Of a stretch of 55,175 bases of DNA, positions 15,792-24,297 are shown piece by piece; the first letter of the stretch is position 1; every line of letters begins with the position of its first letter. Source of the DNA: an uncultured Vampirovibrio sp. GTDB lineage: Bacteria > Cyanobacteriota > Vampirovibrionia > Gastranaerophilales > Gastranaerophilaceae. The notes beneath the pieces are model-generated. The model ran no database searches. It was given only the letters and a program-made list of their open reading frames with translations, and was not told the DNA's origin. The stretch covers positions 1-55,175 of the forward strand of contig CAJUAL010000014.1 in the NCBI GenBank assembly GCA_910584405.1, read 5' to 3'. Made by a program: the position numbers and the translations under genes.

Positions 15792-15805
15792 TTCATTAGT
15801 ATGAA
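15792..15805. promoter_or_regulatory. Operator-like palindrome 2 (TTCA-N6-TGAA)
   Basis: TTCATTAGTATGAA, between the two XRE genes, starting 52 bp from copy 1. Confidence 0.6.
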
Positions 15806-15813
15806 TTTATGTT

Positions 15814-16056
15814 TTATAACCCGTCTACGTAATCGTCAAAAGCAATATTATTAAAAAATTTACAAAGAGAAATACCCAGCCCGGCACAAATTTTTGAAAT
15901 CGTACATAAGTTTGGAAGTTTTTTACTATGTTCAATTTCACTTAAACCACCCTTAGATATACCACTTTGGTAGGCAAGTTGTTCCATTTTCAAATCTTGT
16001 TCTTTGCGAAGGTAAATTATTCTTTTTGATATTATTTCTTTTAAATTTTTTCTCAT
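15814..16056 (-). CDS. XRE-family HTH regulator (paralogue 2)
   Basis: An 80-residue HTH protein: IISKRIIYLRKEQDLKMEQLAYQ, recognition region SGISKGGLSEIEHSKKLP, short C-terminal helix. The recognition helix is nearly the same as in the 83-residue neighbour, which implies overlapping DNA targets. It is divergent from the LuxR-type gene, and the shared upstream region holds two TTCA-N6-TGAA palindromes 53 bp apart. The C-terminal helices diverge more than the HTH, so dimer partners might differ. I infer a small autoregulated switch. Confidence 0.87.
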   Translation of the reverse strand: MRKNLKEIISKRIIYLRKEQDLKMEQLAYQSGISKGGLSEIEHSKKLPNLCTISKICAGLGISLCKFFNNIAFDDYVDGL

Positions 16057-16068
16057 TTTTAATAAAAC

Positions 16069-16082
16069 TTCACACTTATGAA
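16069..16082. promoter_or_regulatory. Operator-like palindrome 3 (TTCA-N6-TGAA)
   Basis: TTCACACTTATGAA, 12 nt upstream of the 80-residue XRE start and on the promoter side of the LuxR-type gene. Confidence 0.6.
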
Positions 16083-16121
16083 CCTGTACATTGAGATTAC
16101 ATTATTTAGGAGGTAAAGTAG

Positions 16122-16135
16122 TTCACGTGTATGAA
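16122..16135. promoter_or_regulatory. Operator-like palindrome 4 (TTCA-N6-TGAA)
   Basis: TTCACGTGTATGAA, within GTTCACGTGTATGAAC, in the 5' region of the LuxR-type gene and 53 bp from copy 3. Confidence 0.6.
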
Positions 16136-16156
16136 CTTAATTTAGGAATGACTATT

Positions 16157-16582
16157 ATGGAAGATTTAATCAAATTATTTATGCAATTTACAACAACAGA
16201 GTTTCATATTCTTGAATTAGTGGCAAAAGGCTACAGCAATAAAGAAATTTCACAAACTTGTTACTTTAGCCGAAATACAATATGTTCGTATATCTCACAA
16301 ATATTACTTAAACTAAATGTAAAAAACAGAACCCAAGCAGCTTATATTTTAGGAAGATTCGAAAATTCTAAAGATTTATTTACGGATAATAAATTGACAA
16401 AAAGAGAAAATGACGTTACTGAACTTTTAATTTTAGGTCATACCAACAAAACAATTGCCAAAATACTTAAAATATCGCCCAATACAACAAAAGCTCATGT
16501 AACTTCAATTTTACAGAAATATTCTGCTCGTAATCGTACTAACTTGGGATATATTGTAGGTAAAACCCAATCAATTGACTGA
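16157..16582 (+). CDS. Tandem LuxR-type (GerE) HTH regulator without sensor domain
   Basis: About 141 residues from the ATG at 16157 (AGGA 9 nt upstream). An upstream GTG (16127) behind a strong AGGAGGT at 16108-16114, and a TTG at 16091, are alternative starts. The protein is two GerE helix-turn-helix domains in a row: TEFHILELVAKGYSNKEIS...LLKLNVKNRTQAAYI and LTKRENDVTELLILGHTNKTIA...LQKYSARNRTNLGYI. Each has the (S/T)NK-I and NRT signatures of DNA-binding LuxR proteins. No receiver, autoinducer or ATPase domain is present, so input must come from expression level or a partner. The 5' region contains two operator-like palindromes shared with the XRE genes. A prepilin gene follows 55 bp downstream. 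Confidence 0.85.
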   Translation: MEDLIKLFMQFTTTEFHILELVAKGYSNKEISQTCYFSRNTICSYISQILLKLNVKNRTQAAYILGRFENSKDLFTDNKLTKRENDVTELLILGHTNKTIAKILKISPNTTKAHVTSILQKYSARNRTNLGYIVGKTQSID

Positions 16583-16637
16583 ACACTCGACATGTGTTAA
16601 AATAATAATATAAGTTTTAATGGTTGGATAATCGGTT

Positions 16638-17378
16638 ATGAAAATTAATTTAAAAAAATCAGGGTTTACACTTTCTGAAATAATGGTCACACTAACTTTA
16701 ATCGGGTGCTTAGCGACATTAACCCTGTCAACCATAGGAGCTTCTGTTCAACAGCGAGCAAGGCTTGCAGAATTCAGATCAGCTTTTGCAAAAATGGATG
16801 CAGCTTTAAAAAGTATTGAATATGACAGAGGCAGCATATATGCTTGTTACACCAATGAAATAGATATGAACGACGCAACAGAATATGGTTGGAGAATAAA
16901 CGGGATACCTGCGCAGCCGGCAAGAACAGAATGTCCGCAATTTCTTCATGCATTTACAAGAGCAATGGGAGCAACTCATTCCTGCGAAACTAACCCGCGT
17001 CAAGAAGGTTGTATTCCTGCAAATTATCCTGCGCCAAGACAAAATTGTATTTTAGATTTTAAAAATGCAAAAAGAGCTTATGTTTTTGATAACAGTATGA
17101 TTCTTTTGACTTACTATCATCCTGACGGTCAATGGTTTGCAAGAAGAATGGCAATAGACATTAACGGACGTAAAGGTCCTAACAAATGGGGGCAAGATAT
17201 TTTTCCTTTTTCATTAACCCCAACAGAAACCGTTACGGTTAATGGTAAAATATATGTTAAAGATGTACGTTTTACTTCATTACAAGACGGAAGAGATGAT
17301 GTATACAGGAAATGTTATATTGACGGTGCAGGCAGAACAACCAAAGAAATGATGAAAGAATCAGCAGGGTTCAGATAA
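16638..17378 (+). CDS. Prepilin/pseudopilin-like protein
   Basis: A 246-residue type IV pilin-like protein. A short basic leader MKINLKKSG precedes FTLSEIMVTLTLIGCLATLT, the class III signal cut by prepilin peptidase after Gly, with the conserved Glu at mature position 5. The globular part has Cys pairs (for example CETNPRQEGC) and the segment AIDINGRKGPNKWGQDIF, also found in the other two prepilins of this window (DINGxxxPN), so they form one family. It is probably exported and assembled into, or displayed by, a type II/IV-like filament. The machinery is not in this window. Confidence 0.87.
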   Translation: MKINLKKSGFTLSEIMVTLTLIGCLATLTLSTIGASVQQRARLAEFRSAFAKMDAALKSIEYDRGSIYACYTNEIDMNDATEYGWRINGIPAQPARTECPQFLHAFTRAMGATHSCETNPRQEGCIPANYPAPRQNCILDFKNAKRAYVFDNSMILLTYYHPDGQWFARRMAIDINGRKGPNKWGQDIFPFSLTPTETVTVNGKIYVKDVRFTSLQDGRDDVYRKCYIDGAGRTTKEMMKESAGFR

Positions 17379-17385
17379 ACCCTAA

Positions 17386-17751
17386 TTACATTATAATATT
17401 TGCTGTTTCATTAAACATAATCATATGAAAATCTGCACTTGTCATACCGGAATGCTGTTTCATAAATTTCATTACATCAAATTTTTTCAAAAATTTGTCT
17501 AATTTTTCAATAATTTTTGGTTCGTTTTCGTGCTCGGATTTTAATCGAGAAATATAATTATAAGTCATTGAAAGAACTTCATCTTCCGTTAATGGCGGAA
17601 GTTCTCCGATTTGAACCTGATCTTTATCATCATTTTCAAGATACTTTTTTTCTTCTTGCTGTTCTTGCTGCTGTTGTTGGCGTTTTTCTTGCCCTGTTGA
17701 CAAAGCAGACTCAATTCTTTGACCAAAAGGATTGTTTACCGAATTAAACAT
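17386..17751 (-). CDS. Hypothetical Gln-rich protein
   Basis: A 121-residue protein I do not recognise. It starts MFNSVNNPFGQRIESAL, continues with a Gln/Glu-rich stretch (QQQQQEQQEEK, about 25-36) and ends in a helical region (about 58-121). No signal peptide or membrane segment. It is convergent with the prepilin gene, 7 nt away. The opening NNPF recurs in the 107-residue protein at 49.1 kb, which may or may not be meaningful. Confidence 0.6.
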   Translation of the reverse strand: MFNSVNNPFGQRIESALSTGQEKRQQQQQEQQEEKKYLENDDKDQVQIGELPPLTEDEVLSMTYNYISRLKSEHENEPKIIEKLDKFLKKFDVMKFMKQHSGMTSADFHMIMFNETANIIM

Positions 17752-17821
17752 AGGGAACCTCTTTCGTATTTAAAAAAGTAACCGAGCATGTTTACGGCAA
17801 AAAATCAAAAAACTTTAATTT

Positions 17822-19246
17822 CTACTTCAAAACCTCTATCACATCGTAATCTGTCAAATACGGAAGGTGAGCTTCTGTTATAAGTTCACCAGGCAACAGA
17901 ATTGAAATTCCCGGAGGACATTCTGCTACAACTTCACCTGAAAGTCTTCCGACAGCTTCAGACTTCGGTATAATCTCTTTTGGTGAAAAATAAGCTTCTC
18001 TAAGACTTTTCTTAATAATAGGGGTTAACATCGGCATGTGTTTTTTATTTTCAAGATAGTAAATATCTTTGTAATTATGATTATCTATTTTATTTAAACA
18101 ACTTACAAGATACTCAAAATCAGAGCGCTTATTGCCGATATTACAAAGAATCAAAATACCTTCATCTGAAGCACTTTCAACTTCAATACCGAAATCTATC
18201 TCTAAAATTGATTCTAATCTTTTACCTGAAAGTCCGTCCGCCTTAATAAATACTTTCGTAACATCTGTTTTATACCCAAAACCTGATTTCAATTGATGAA
18301 TATTTTTCATCTTATCGATTTCGGAACGTAAATATTTAGCATTAGCAATTGCGCGTGATAATTGTTTTTGACCGCGAGAGCTTTGAAGATTAGCTCTGGC
18401 TGCATCAAGACTGCCTAAAAGCATTAAAGAAGGACTTGTAGTATGTAAAAGCATTAAAGCTCTTTCCACATCAGCTTCGCTTATACAAGAATCTTCACTG
18501 ATGTGAAGCATTGAAGACTGGCTCATACTTCCGCCTGTTTTGTGAAGCGAATGAACTACAATATCTGCCCCAAGCTTTAATGATGTTGTAGGAAGTTTTT
18601 CGTTAAAATTCCACAAACACCCGTGAGCCTCGTCAACAATCAAAGGTACATTATATTTTTTACAGATTTTTGCAATAGATTCAATGTCAGACACAACTCC
18701 TTCATAAGTCGGATTTGTAATCCAAACCATTGAAACATCGTCATTTTGTTGTAAAAGTTTTTCAATTTCTTTTGCGTCAATATTACCCCACAAACCCCAA
18801 TCATTAAGTTTTTCCGGGATAATCCATAAAGGTTCGGCTCCTGAGATAATCAAACCCGTTAAAATAGAACGGTGACAATTTCGGTTAACAATAACTTTTT
18901 GACCTTTTCTGGTTAAACCCATTGCAATCGCAAGGTTTCCGATAGTTGAACCGTTTAATAAAAAGAAAGTTCTTTTTGCCCCAAAAGCCTGTGCAGCAAG
19001 TTCCTCAGCTTCTTTAATCGGACCCGTTGCAGGGGTAAGTGTACCTAAATTATCAAATTCATCCGTTGTATCAACCATTAAGGCTTTTTTTCCGACTAAT
19101 TTTCTAAAATCAGGCAATGTTCCCAATCCCTTGGTATGTCCCGGGATATGAAATTGATACGTCGGATTGTCATAAGCTGTTTTCAAGGCTTCTACAATCG
19201 GGGCTTTAACTTTTGTATATTTTTCTTTTTTAATTTTATTCGGCAT
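17822..19246 (-). CDS. speA: Orn/Lys/Arg decarboxylase, fold-type I PLP enzyme
   Basis: A 474-residue PLP enzyme of the short SpeA-like group found in Firmicutes and cyanobacteria. Motifs in order: YQFHIPGHTKG near the N-terminus, FFLLNGSTIGNLA, VDEAHGCLW (the Asp and His around the cofactor) and HSLHKTGGSMSQSS, where Lys about 235 forms the Schiff base. The C-terminal domain ends with PPGISILLPGELI. It should decarboxylate arginine to agmatine, or lysine to cadaverine; substrate choice is not visible. Together with speE at 48.3 kb it suggests polyamine synthesis. The gene symbol is provisional. Confidence 0.88.
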   Translation of the reverse strand: MPNKIKKEKYTKVKAPIVEALKTAYDNPTYQFHIPGHTKGLGTLPDFRKLVGKKALMVDTTDEFDNLGTLTPATGPIKEAEELAAQAFGAKRTFFLLNGSTIGNLAIAMGLTRKGQKVIVNRNCHRSILTGLIISGAEPLWIIPEKLNDWGLWGNIDAKEIEKLLQQNDDVSMVWITNPTYEGVVSDIESIAKICKKYNVPLIVDEAHGCLWNFNEKLPTTSLKLGADIVVHSLHKTGGSMSQSSMLHISEDSCISEADVERALMLLHTTSPSLMLLGSLDAARANLQSSRGQKQLSRAIANAKYLRSEIDKMKNIHQLKSGFGYKTDVTKVFIKADGLSGKRLESILEIDFGIEVESASDEGILILCNIGNKRSDFEYLVSCLNKIDNHNYKDIYYLENKKHMPMLTPIIKKSLREAYFSPKEIIPKSEAVGRLSGEVVAECPPGISILLPGELITEAHLPYLTDYDVIEVLK

Positions 19247-19317
19247 AACATGAATATACTACAAAAATCAAAATTTAAGTAATTTATAAAAAAATTATGT
19301 TATAATCATTTACAGTT

Positions 19318-20607
19318 ATGAAATGGTTATCCAAAATACTGTTAATAAGCTTATGTTTAACGGTTTTATCAACTTGCGTAAATGCTAAAGAAGATTTAAC
19401 CGAAGAACTTCGCGAGGAAATTCAGGAAAATGAAGTTATTTTGAATACCGAATCAGATATCGCAGCAAAAGAAAAACGTTTTAATCTGGATTTTGTTAAC
19501 AACGAAGACAATGATGATAACGGATTCAAAGATAACACAGAGTTAGACTTCGAGCTTTTTAAAATACTTGACGAAGACGGTGACGGTGTAATCGATGAAG
19601 ATACATTACTGGGAAAAATCTACCACAGCAAAATCAGCAGAACAGATATTCCTTCATTTTTATACCAAAAAGAATTAACACATAATTATGAAAAGGGTCC
19701 GCTTAGCAAAACCCATATATACGGAGCATACAGAGGTTCGATAAGCTCTTTATGGGCACCTGATTATTCAACGGAATACGATAACCTTGCAACACAAATC
19801 GGTGTATACGGTTCATTTAAGAATCCTAATTACAAATTTAAAGTTGCATTCAACCCGATTAAAACATCAGGAATGAATTATATTGACCGATTATTTTCAG
19901 ATGCTTATTTTGTAAACACAAGCATACCAAATCATCAAATTGTTGTCGGATATTCAAGGGTTCAAACAGGTGTTGAAGGCGGAACATCAACATATATTTT
20001 ACCATTTGTTGAGCGCTCACAAATTGCCAGAAACTTTGGCGGTTCAAAATCAATAGCAGCAAAACTTATCGGTAATTATCAATATATTGACTATAATATA
20101 TCTGTCGGAAGTTCGGGAAGATATATTACAAGCGGAATCCCCGGAACAGAGTTTAACGGCTGGGTGAACTTCAAACCACTTGGAAACAAATCAAAAAAAT
20201 ACGGAAAAGTAACAATCGGCGGCGGTTTTAACGGCGGGCACAACAGAATAGACTATAGTGTTGCAAGTATTTATGCGGCATATCATCATAAAAAATTATG
20301 GACAAATTTTGAAGCCGCAATGGCAGACGGTTACAGCGGATATAACGGAATAAGTGCAAATGAAGCCAAAGGATACGCCGCAACCGTAGGGTGGAAATTC
20401 AAACCTTATTTACAACTTTTAGGCAGGGTTGACCAATTTGACCCGAACACGAATGCTTCAAATGATTTAAAACGAGAATATACAGTTGGCTTAAACTGGT
20501 TTATAAAAGGTCAGGCACTAAAATTTATGCTTAACTACGTATTCTGTGACAATCAAAATCATCCGGACGGACACAAAATAATTATGGCAACACAAATTTT
20601 GTTGTAG
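19318..20607 (+). CDS. Outer-membrane porin, phosphate-selective (OprO/OprP) type
   Basis: A 429-residue exported protein. A signal peptide (1-23, ending STCVNA) is followed by an acidic region containing an EF-hand-like DEDGDGVIDED (about 94-104) and then a beta-barrel-like part from about 130. Barrel features are alternating strands, Gly-rich turns (VTIGGGFNGGHNRIDY) and an end like OprP (GLNWFIKGQALKFMLNYVF, then a final strand ending QILL). It would form a passive channel in the outer membrane, strong evidence of a Gram-negative envelope. Ion specificity is a family-based guess. It precedes dnaG by 62 bp. Confidence 0.75.
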   Translation: MKWLSKILLISLCLTVLSTCVNAKEDLTEELREEIQENEVILNTESDIAAKEKRFNLDFVNNEDNDDNGFKDNTELDFELFKILDEDGDGVIDEDTLLGKIYHSKISRTDIPSFLYQKELTHNYEKGPLSKTHIYGAYRGSISSLWAPDYSTEYDNLATQIGVYGSFKNPNYKFKVAFNPIKTSGMNYIDRLFSDAYFVNTSIPNHQIVVGYSRVQTGVEGGTSTYILPFVERSQIARNFGGSKSIAAKLIGNYQYIDYNISVGSSGRYITSGIPGTEFNGWVNFKPLGNKSKKYGKVTIGGGFNGGHNRIDYSVASIYAAYHHKKLWTNFEAAMADGYSGYNGISANEAKGYAATVGWKFKPYLQLLGRVDQFDPNTNASNDLKREYTVGLNWFIKGQALKFMLNYVFCDNQNHPDGHKIIMATQILL

Positions 20608-20669
20608 ATTTATCATCCGAAAAGATGAAAAAATTGTTCTAAAAATTATGTTGATGTTACAATTTTATT

Positions 20670-22556
20670 ATGGCTGAAACGTGGGATGAAGTAATACAAC
20701 AAATAAAAGAGCGTTTAGATATAGTAGACGTAGTATCAGAATATGTTGTTTTAAAGAAAAAAGGAAACAATTACTGGGGATTATGTCCTTTTCACAAGGA
20801 TAAGAACCCTTCATTTTGCATAACTCCGCATTTAGGAATATATAAATGTTTCAGCTGCGGAGAAGCCGGAGATGCTTTAAAATTCATCATGAAAATCCGT
20901 AATATGGAGTTTAAAGATGTAATAGCCGAATTAGCAGAGAAATTCGGTATTGAAATCCCGAAATCTCACAACAACAGCGGTTCATCAAGAGAATTAAAAG
21001 AACAAATGCTGGCAGCAACAATGGTTGCCGCAGAGTATTATCATGATTTATTAATACGTCAAAAAGATTCAAATGCCGAGGCTGCACTAAAATATCTTAC
21101 AAAACGCGGAATCGGCACCGATATTATTAAAAAATTCCATATCGGTATTGCACCAAAAGCTTACACTGTACTTTATGATGAACTGAGAAAAGATTTTTCA
21201 AATGAAGTTTTGGAAAAAGCGGGATTAGTTGTAAAAAGTGAAAAAGGCGGATTTATCGACAGATTTCGTAACCGTGTAATTATCCCTATCCAAAACGAAA
21301 ACGGTGAATTTGTAGCATTTGGCGCAAGAGCATTGGAAAAAGACCAAACTCCGAAATACTTAAATTCATCAGATTCATTAATATATAATAAAAGTAAATT
21401 ATTATACGGACTTTACACAGCAAGGGATTCAATCCGCGAAAATGATTCCGTAATACTTATGGAAGGTTATTTTGACGTAATTTCTTCTCAAGCCCACGGA
21501 ATAGAAAACTGCGTTGCATCTTGCGGAACTTCACTAACTGCAGACCACGTAAAACTATTATCAAGATACACAAAATCAAGAAGAATTTATTTGTCTTTTG
21601 ATACTGATTCTGCGGGACAAAAAGCCACAGCTCGCGGAGCTGAGATTATTAAAGATGTTTTTGCAGGCTTGGGCGACATAAAACAGTTTGACGAAAGTTA
21701 CGTAGCCTCAGACAAAGACAAATATGCTTGTGAAATAAGAGTAATCGCACCACCCGAAGGTAAAGACCCTGACGAATTTGTACGTTCGGTTGGAGCTGAC
21801 GCGTACAAAATGTATATGGAAAACGCTCCGCTGTTCATTGATTTTCAATTAAACAGTATCCTAAAAACAAAAGATAATTACAAAACACCGCAAGAAAAAG
21901 CACAATTTATCAAACAAATTATCCCTGTTTTATCAGAAATCAAAAACAGAATAATTCGTTCGGAATACATAGATATGGTAGCTCAAACTCTTAATATAGA
22001 TGCAGGCGCAATCCGTTCTGAGATGAAGGTTTTCGAGCGTGCAAACCTTCCGCAGACAGAAAGAATTATTAAGAATGTAACAAAAAAAGATTCTATAATA
22101 AAAAAAGCGCAAAAAAATTTATTGAGCGTTTTTTTGGTAAACGACAGCCCTTATACATTTACTCAAATAAATGAACTAATAGGTGACACAGAGTTTGACG
22201 ACGAAATATTAATAAATGTAAAATCTACAATTGACAAATTAATATATACCGTAAATAATGTGAAAGAATTAATAGAACATTTATATACCGAATTCGTTGA
22301 AACACCTGAGGCGCAAGCAGTTTTACAGGAGTTGATAGGATTATCGGAAGTGTATAGAGGTTTGAGCGATGAAGACTTCGAAAACGTAATCAAAGAAACG
22401 ATTGCTAAGATTAATCATTGCAAAAGGGTTGAAGAATCCAAGAAAACGAAGCAACTATACCGAAACATCAGCGATGATGACCCTCAAGCCCTTAAAATTC
22501 AAATACAACTAAGAGATAAAATAAAGAAAATAAGACAAAAATCGGAGAAAATTTAG
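20670..22556 (+). CDS. dnaG: DNA primase
   Basis: A 628-residue primase that makes RNA primers at the replication fork. The N-terminal zinc finger is CHC2 (Cys39, His42, Cys60, Cys63; CPFHKDKNPSF and CFSCGEAGDA). The catalytic core has the TOPRIM motifs VILMEGYFDV and LSFDTDSAGQKA. The C-terminal part is the helical DnaB-interaction domain. Length is typical. The stop abuts the rpoD ATG with no gap, the classic dnaG-rpoD arrangement of the macromolecular synthesis operon (rpsU is absent here). Confidence 0.97.
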   Translation: MAETWDEVIQQIKERLDIVDVVSEYVVLKKKGNNYWGLCPFHKDKNPSFCITPHLGIYKCFSCGEAGDALKFIMKIRNMEFKDVIAELAEKFGIEIPKSHNNSGSSRELKEQMLAATMVAAEYYHDLLIRQKDSNAEAALKYLTKRGIGTDIIKKFHIGIAPKAYTVLYDELRKDFSNEVLEKAGLVVKSEKGGFIDRFRNRVIIPIQNENGEFVAFGARALEKDQTPKYLNSSDSLIYNKSKLLYGLYTARDSIRENDSVILMEGYFDVISSQAHGIENCVASCGTSLTADHVKLLSRYTKSRRIYLSFDTDSAGQKATARGAEIIKDVFAGLGDIKQFDESYVASDKDKYACEIRVIAPPEGKDPDEFVRSVGADAYKMYMENAPLFIDFQLNSILKTKDNYKTPQEKAQFIKQIIPVLSEIKNRIIRSEYIDMVAQTLNIDAGAIRSEMKVFERANLPQTERIIKNVTKKDSIIKKAQKNLLSVFLVNDSPYTFTQINELIGDTEFDDEILINVKSTIDKLIYTVNNVKELIEHLYTEFVETPEAQAVLQELIGLSEVYRGLSDEDFENVIKETIAKINHCKRVEESKKTKQLYRNISDDDPQALKIQIQLRDKIKKIRQKSEKI

Positions 22557-23648
22557 ATGACAAAGAAAAGACAAAGCTCTTCAATAGTCAGTGTAATGGA
22601 AGATGAAACACTTGATTTACAAGATATTAGCGAAGATTCTGTTATGGAATCCGACCATGATATTAATTACATGAATGTTGATATTTCAACAGATAATATC
22701 GAAGATATCGTAACTTCAAAAATGGGAGATAAAGTAAGTTCTGAAGATATTTATATGCTTCACAACGTAGAAGAAGTTGACCCTTCTGATATGGAAATCC
22801 CTAAAAACATTGCAATAGATGATCCGGTAAGACTTTATTTAAGAGAAATCGGAAGAATTAAACTTTTATCAGCAAACGAAGAAATCGAACTTGCAAGAAA
22901 GATTTTAGAAGGCGGAACCCCCGGTGCTATCGCAAAAAGAAAACTTGTACAAGCAAACCTTCGTTTAGTTGTAAGTATCGCTAAAAAATACGTAGGCCGC
23001 GGAATGTTATTCTTAGACTTAATCCAAGAAGGTAACTTAGGTTTAATCCGTGCAGCTGAAAAATTTGACCATGAAAGAGGTTTCAAATTCTCAACTTACG
23101 CAACATGGTGGATTAGACAAGCAATTACTCGTGCAATTGCAGACCAAGCAAGAACTATCAGAATCCCTGTTCACATGGTTGAAACAATTAACAAATTGAA
23201 AAAAGTTACAAGAAAACTTGCTCAAGACTTGTCAAGAAAACCAACAGAAGATGAATTAGCAGCCGAAATGAATGTTTCTATCCCGAAACTTCGTGAAATT
23301 ATTAAAATAGCTCAAGAACCGTTATCACTTGAAACTCCAATCGGTAAAGAAGAAGATTCAAGATTAGGTGATTTTATTGAAGACAAAGAAGCTGACGCTC
23401 CTGTAAAAATGGTAGCTTCTGAATTATTAAAAGAAGACCTTGCCGAAGTTCTTTGCACATTATCACCACGTGAACGCGACGTATTGAGATTACGTTTCGG
23501 AATGGACGACGGACGCCAAAGAACATTGGAAGAAGTAGGACAATTATTCGGTGTAACTCGTGAACGTATCAGACAAATCGAAGCAAAAGCGCTAAGAAAA
23601 TTGCGTCACCCGAACCGCAAAAAACGTTTAGAAGAATACGTTGAATAA
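22557..23648 (+). CDS. rpoD: Primary sigma factor (sigma-70, RpoD/SigA)
   Basis: 363 residues. An acidic N-terminus (1-85) is shorter than in enterobacteria and lacks their large non-conserved insert. Region 1.2 is DPVRLYLREIGRI; region 2 is LRLVVSIAKKYVGRG through FSTYATWWIRQAITRAI (-10 recognition); region 3 is PVHMVETINKL; region 4.2 is TLEEVGQLFGVTRERIRQIE (-35 recognition). Intact region 4.2 and 2.4 agree with the TTGACA/TATAAT-like promoters seen in the window. It is translationally adjacent to dnaG. Confidence 0.97.
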   Translation: MTKKRQSSSIVSVMEDETLDLQDISEDSVMESDHDINYMNVDISTDNIEDIVTSKMGDKVSSEDIYMLHNVEEVDPSDMEIPKNIAIDDPVRLYLREIGRIKLLSANEEIELARKILEGGTPGAIAKRKLVQANLRLVVSIAKKYVGRGMLFLDLIQEGNLGLIRAAEKFDHERGFKFSTYATWWIRQAITRAIADQARTIRIPVHMVETINKLKKVTRKLAQDLSRKPTEDELAAEMNVSIPKLREIIKIAQEPLSLETPIGKEEDSRLGDFIEDKEADAPVKMVASELLKEDLAEVLCTLSPRERDVLRLRFGMDDGRQRTLEEVGQLFGVTRERIRQIEAKALRKLRHPNRKKRLEEYVE

Positions 23649-23657
23649 TAAATTTAA

Positions 23658-23690
23658 GAAACGACCTAAAATTAGGTCGTTTCTAATTTT
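23658..23690 (+). terminator. Terminator of dnaG-rpoD
   Basis: Stem GAAACGACCTAA / TTAGGTCGTTTC, then TAATTTTAT. The stop codon of the convergent 81-residue gene lies inside the stem. Confidence 0.85.
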
Positions 23691-23917
23691 ATATCTGCAA
23701 ACTCTAATGATAACACATCAAACTTTCTTGGAAGCTTTTCCATTCGTTCTTCAATAATCTCAGCAAGTGTTAGGACGTATAATATTTCATCCCCCTCCCC
23801 TAAAAAATCCTCGTTATGCCTTAAAGCAACAACCAAAATCCGAATAAGTGCATAGACTTCCCACACCTCAAACGACAGAGAACTCATCCCCATTCTTAAA
23901 TCTAACTTTGTCTTCAT
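23672..23917 (-). CDS. Hypothetical 81-residue protein
   Basis: Not recognised. The ribosome site is excellent (AAGGAG, 5 nt before ATG on the minus strand), which supports a real gene. It is helical with motifs EVWEVYALIRILVVALRHNED and LTLAEIIEERMEKLP. No signal peptide. Its last codons and stop are formed by the terminator stem of rpoD, so the terminator probably serves both directions. Confidence 0.6.
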   Translation of the reverse strand: MKTKLDLRMGMSSLSFEVWEVYALIRILVVALRHNEDFLGEGDEILYVLTLAEIIEERMEKLPRKFDVLSLEFADIKLETT

Positions 23918-24022
23918 CCTTTCTCCTTTCTTGTCTTAGACATAATATTAACATGGATTTAAATCAATGTAAAGTATATAACAAGATTAAGACAATATAT
24001 TAAAAAATGTTATTATTAAAAT

Positions 24023-24181
24023 ATGAAATTTGATATTGATAAAAAATTTGTAAAACTTGGCAGAAGTTGGGGAATGATTATCCCGCCTTGGTTTTTAAAA
24101 GTATTAGAAATAGACCCGAAAGAAGATGAAATGACTCTTTCGGTTGATAAAAATCGAATTATTATCGAAAAGAAAAAGTAA
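24023..24181 (+). CDS. Small AbrB/SpoVT-like DNA-binding protein
   Basis: 52 residues (MKFDIDKKFVKLGRSWGMII, continuing PPWFLKVLEID). The pattern VKLGRSWGMIIPPWFLKVLEI...DEMTLSV matches the swapped-hairpin AbrB fold, in which strand-turn (GRSWGMIIP), short helix and strand pair in a dimer. Such proteins are transcription factors or MazE/VapB-type antitoxins. No toxin gene is adjacent. The next gene is the GIY-YIG nuclease 116 bp downstream inside a repeat cassette. There is no clear ribosome site, so translation may be leaderless. Confidence 0.7.
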   Translation: MKFDIDKKFVKLGRSWGMIIPPWFLKVLEIDPKEDEMTLSVDKNRIIIEKKK

Positions 24182-24186
24182 CGTTC

Positions 24187-24214
24187 ATAGATTCCGTGTC
24201 AAGCACGGAATGAC
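24187..24214. repeat. Single palindromic repeat beside the GIY-YIG cassette
   Basis: ATAGATTCCGTG-TCAAG-CACGGAATGAC. It has the same polarity rule as the family elsewhere (TATC/GATA end and GTCA/TGAC end) but a different stem sequence, pointing the opposite way to the cassette's left arm. Confidence 0.6.
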
Positions 24215-24261
24215 TCATAAGTAGTCGTCACCCTTGAACAATCCCTATCGTCACCCTGAAC

Positions 24262-24291
24262 TTGATTCAGGGTCTATCAATTTGATATAAT
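24262..24291 (+). promoter_or_regulatory. Promoter of GIY-YIG gene, partly built from the repeat
   Basis: TTGATT (24262-24267, inside the left repeat arm), an 18-nt spacer and a perfect TATAAT (24286-24291). The ATG starts 7 nt after the -10 box, which predicts a leaderless mRNA. No ribosome site is present. Confidence 0.6.
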
Positions 24292-24297
24292 AATTTT

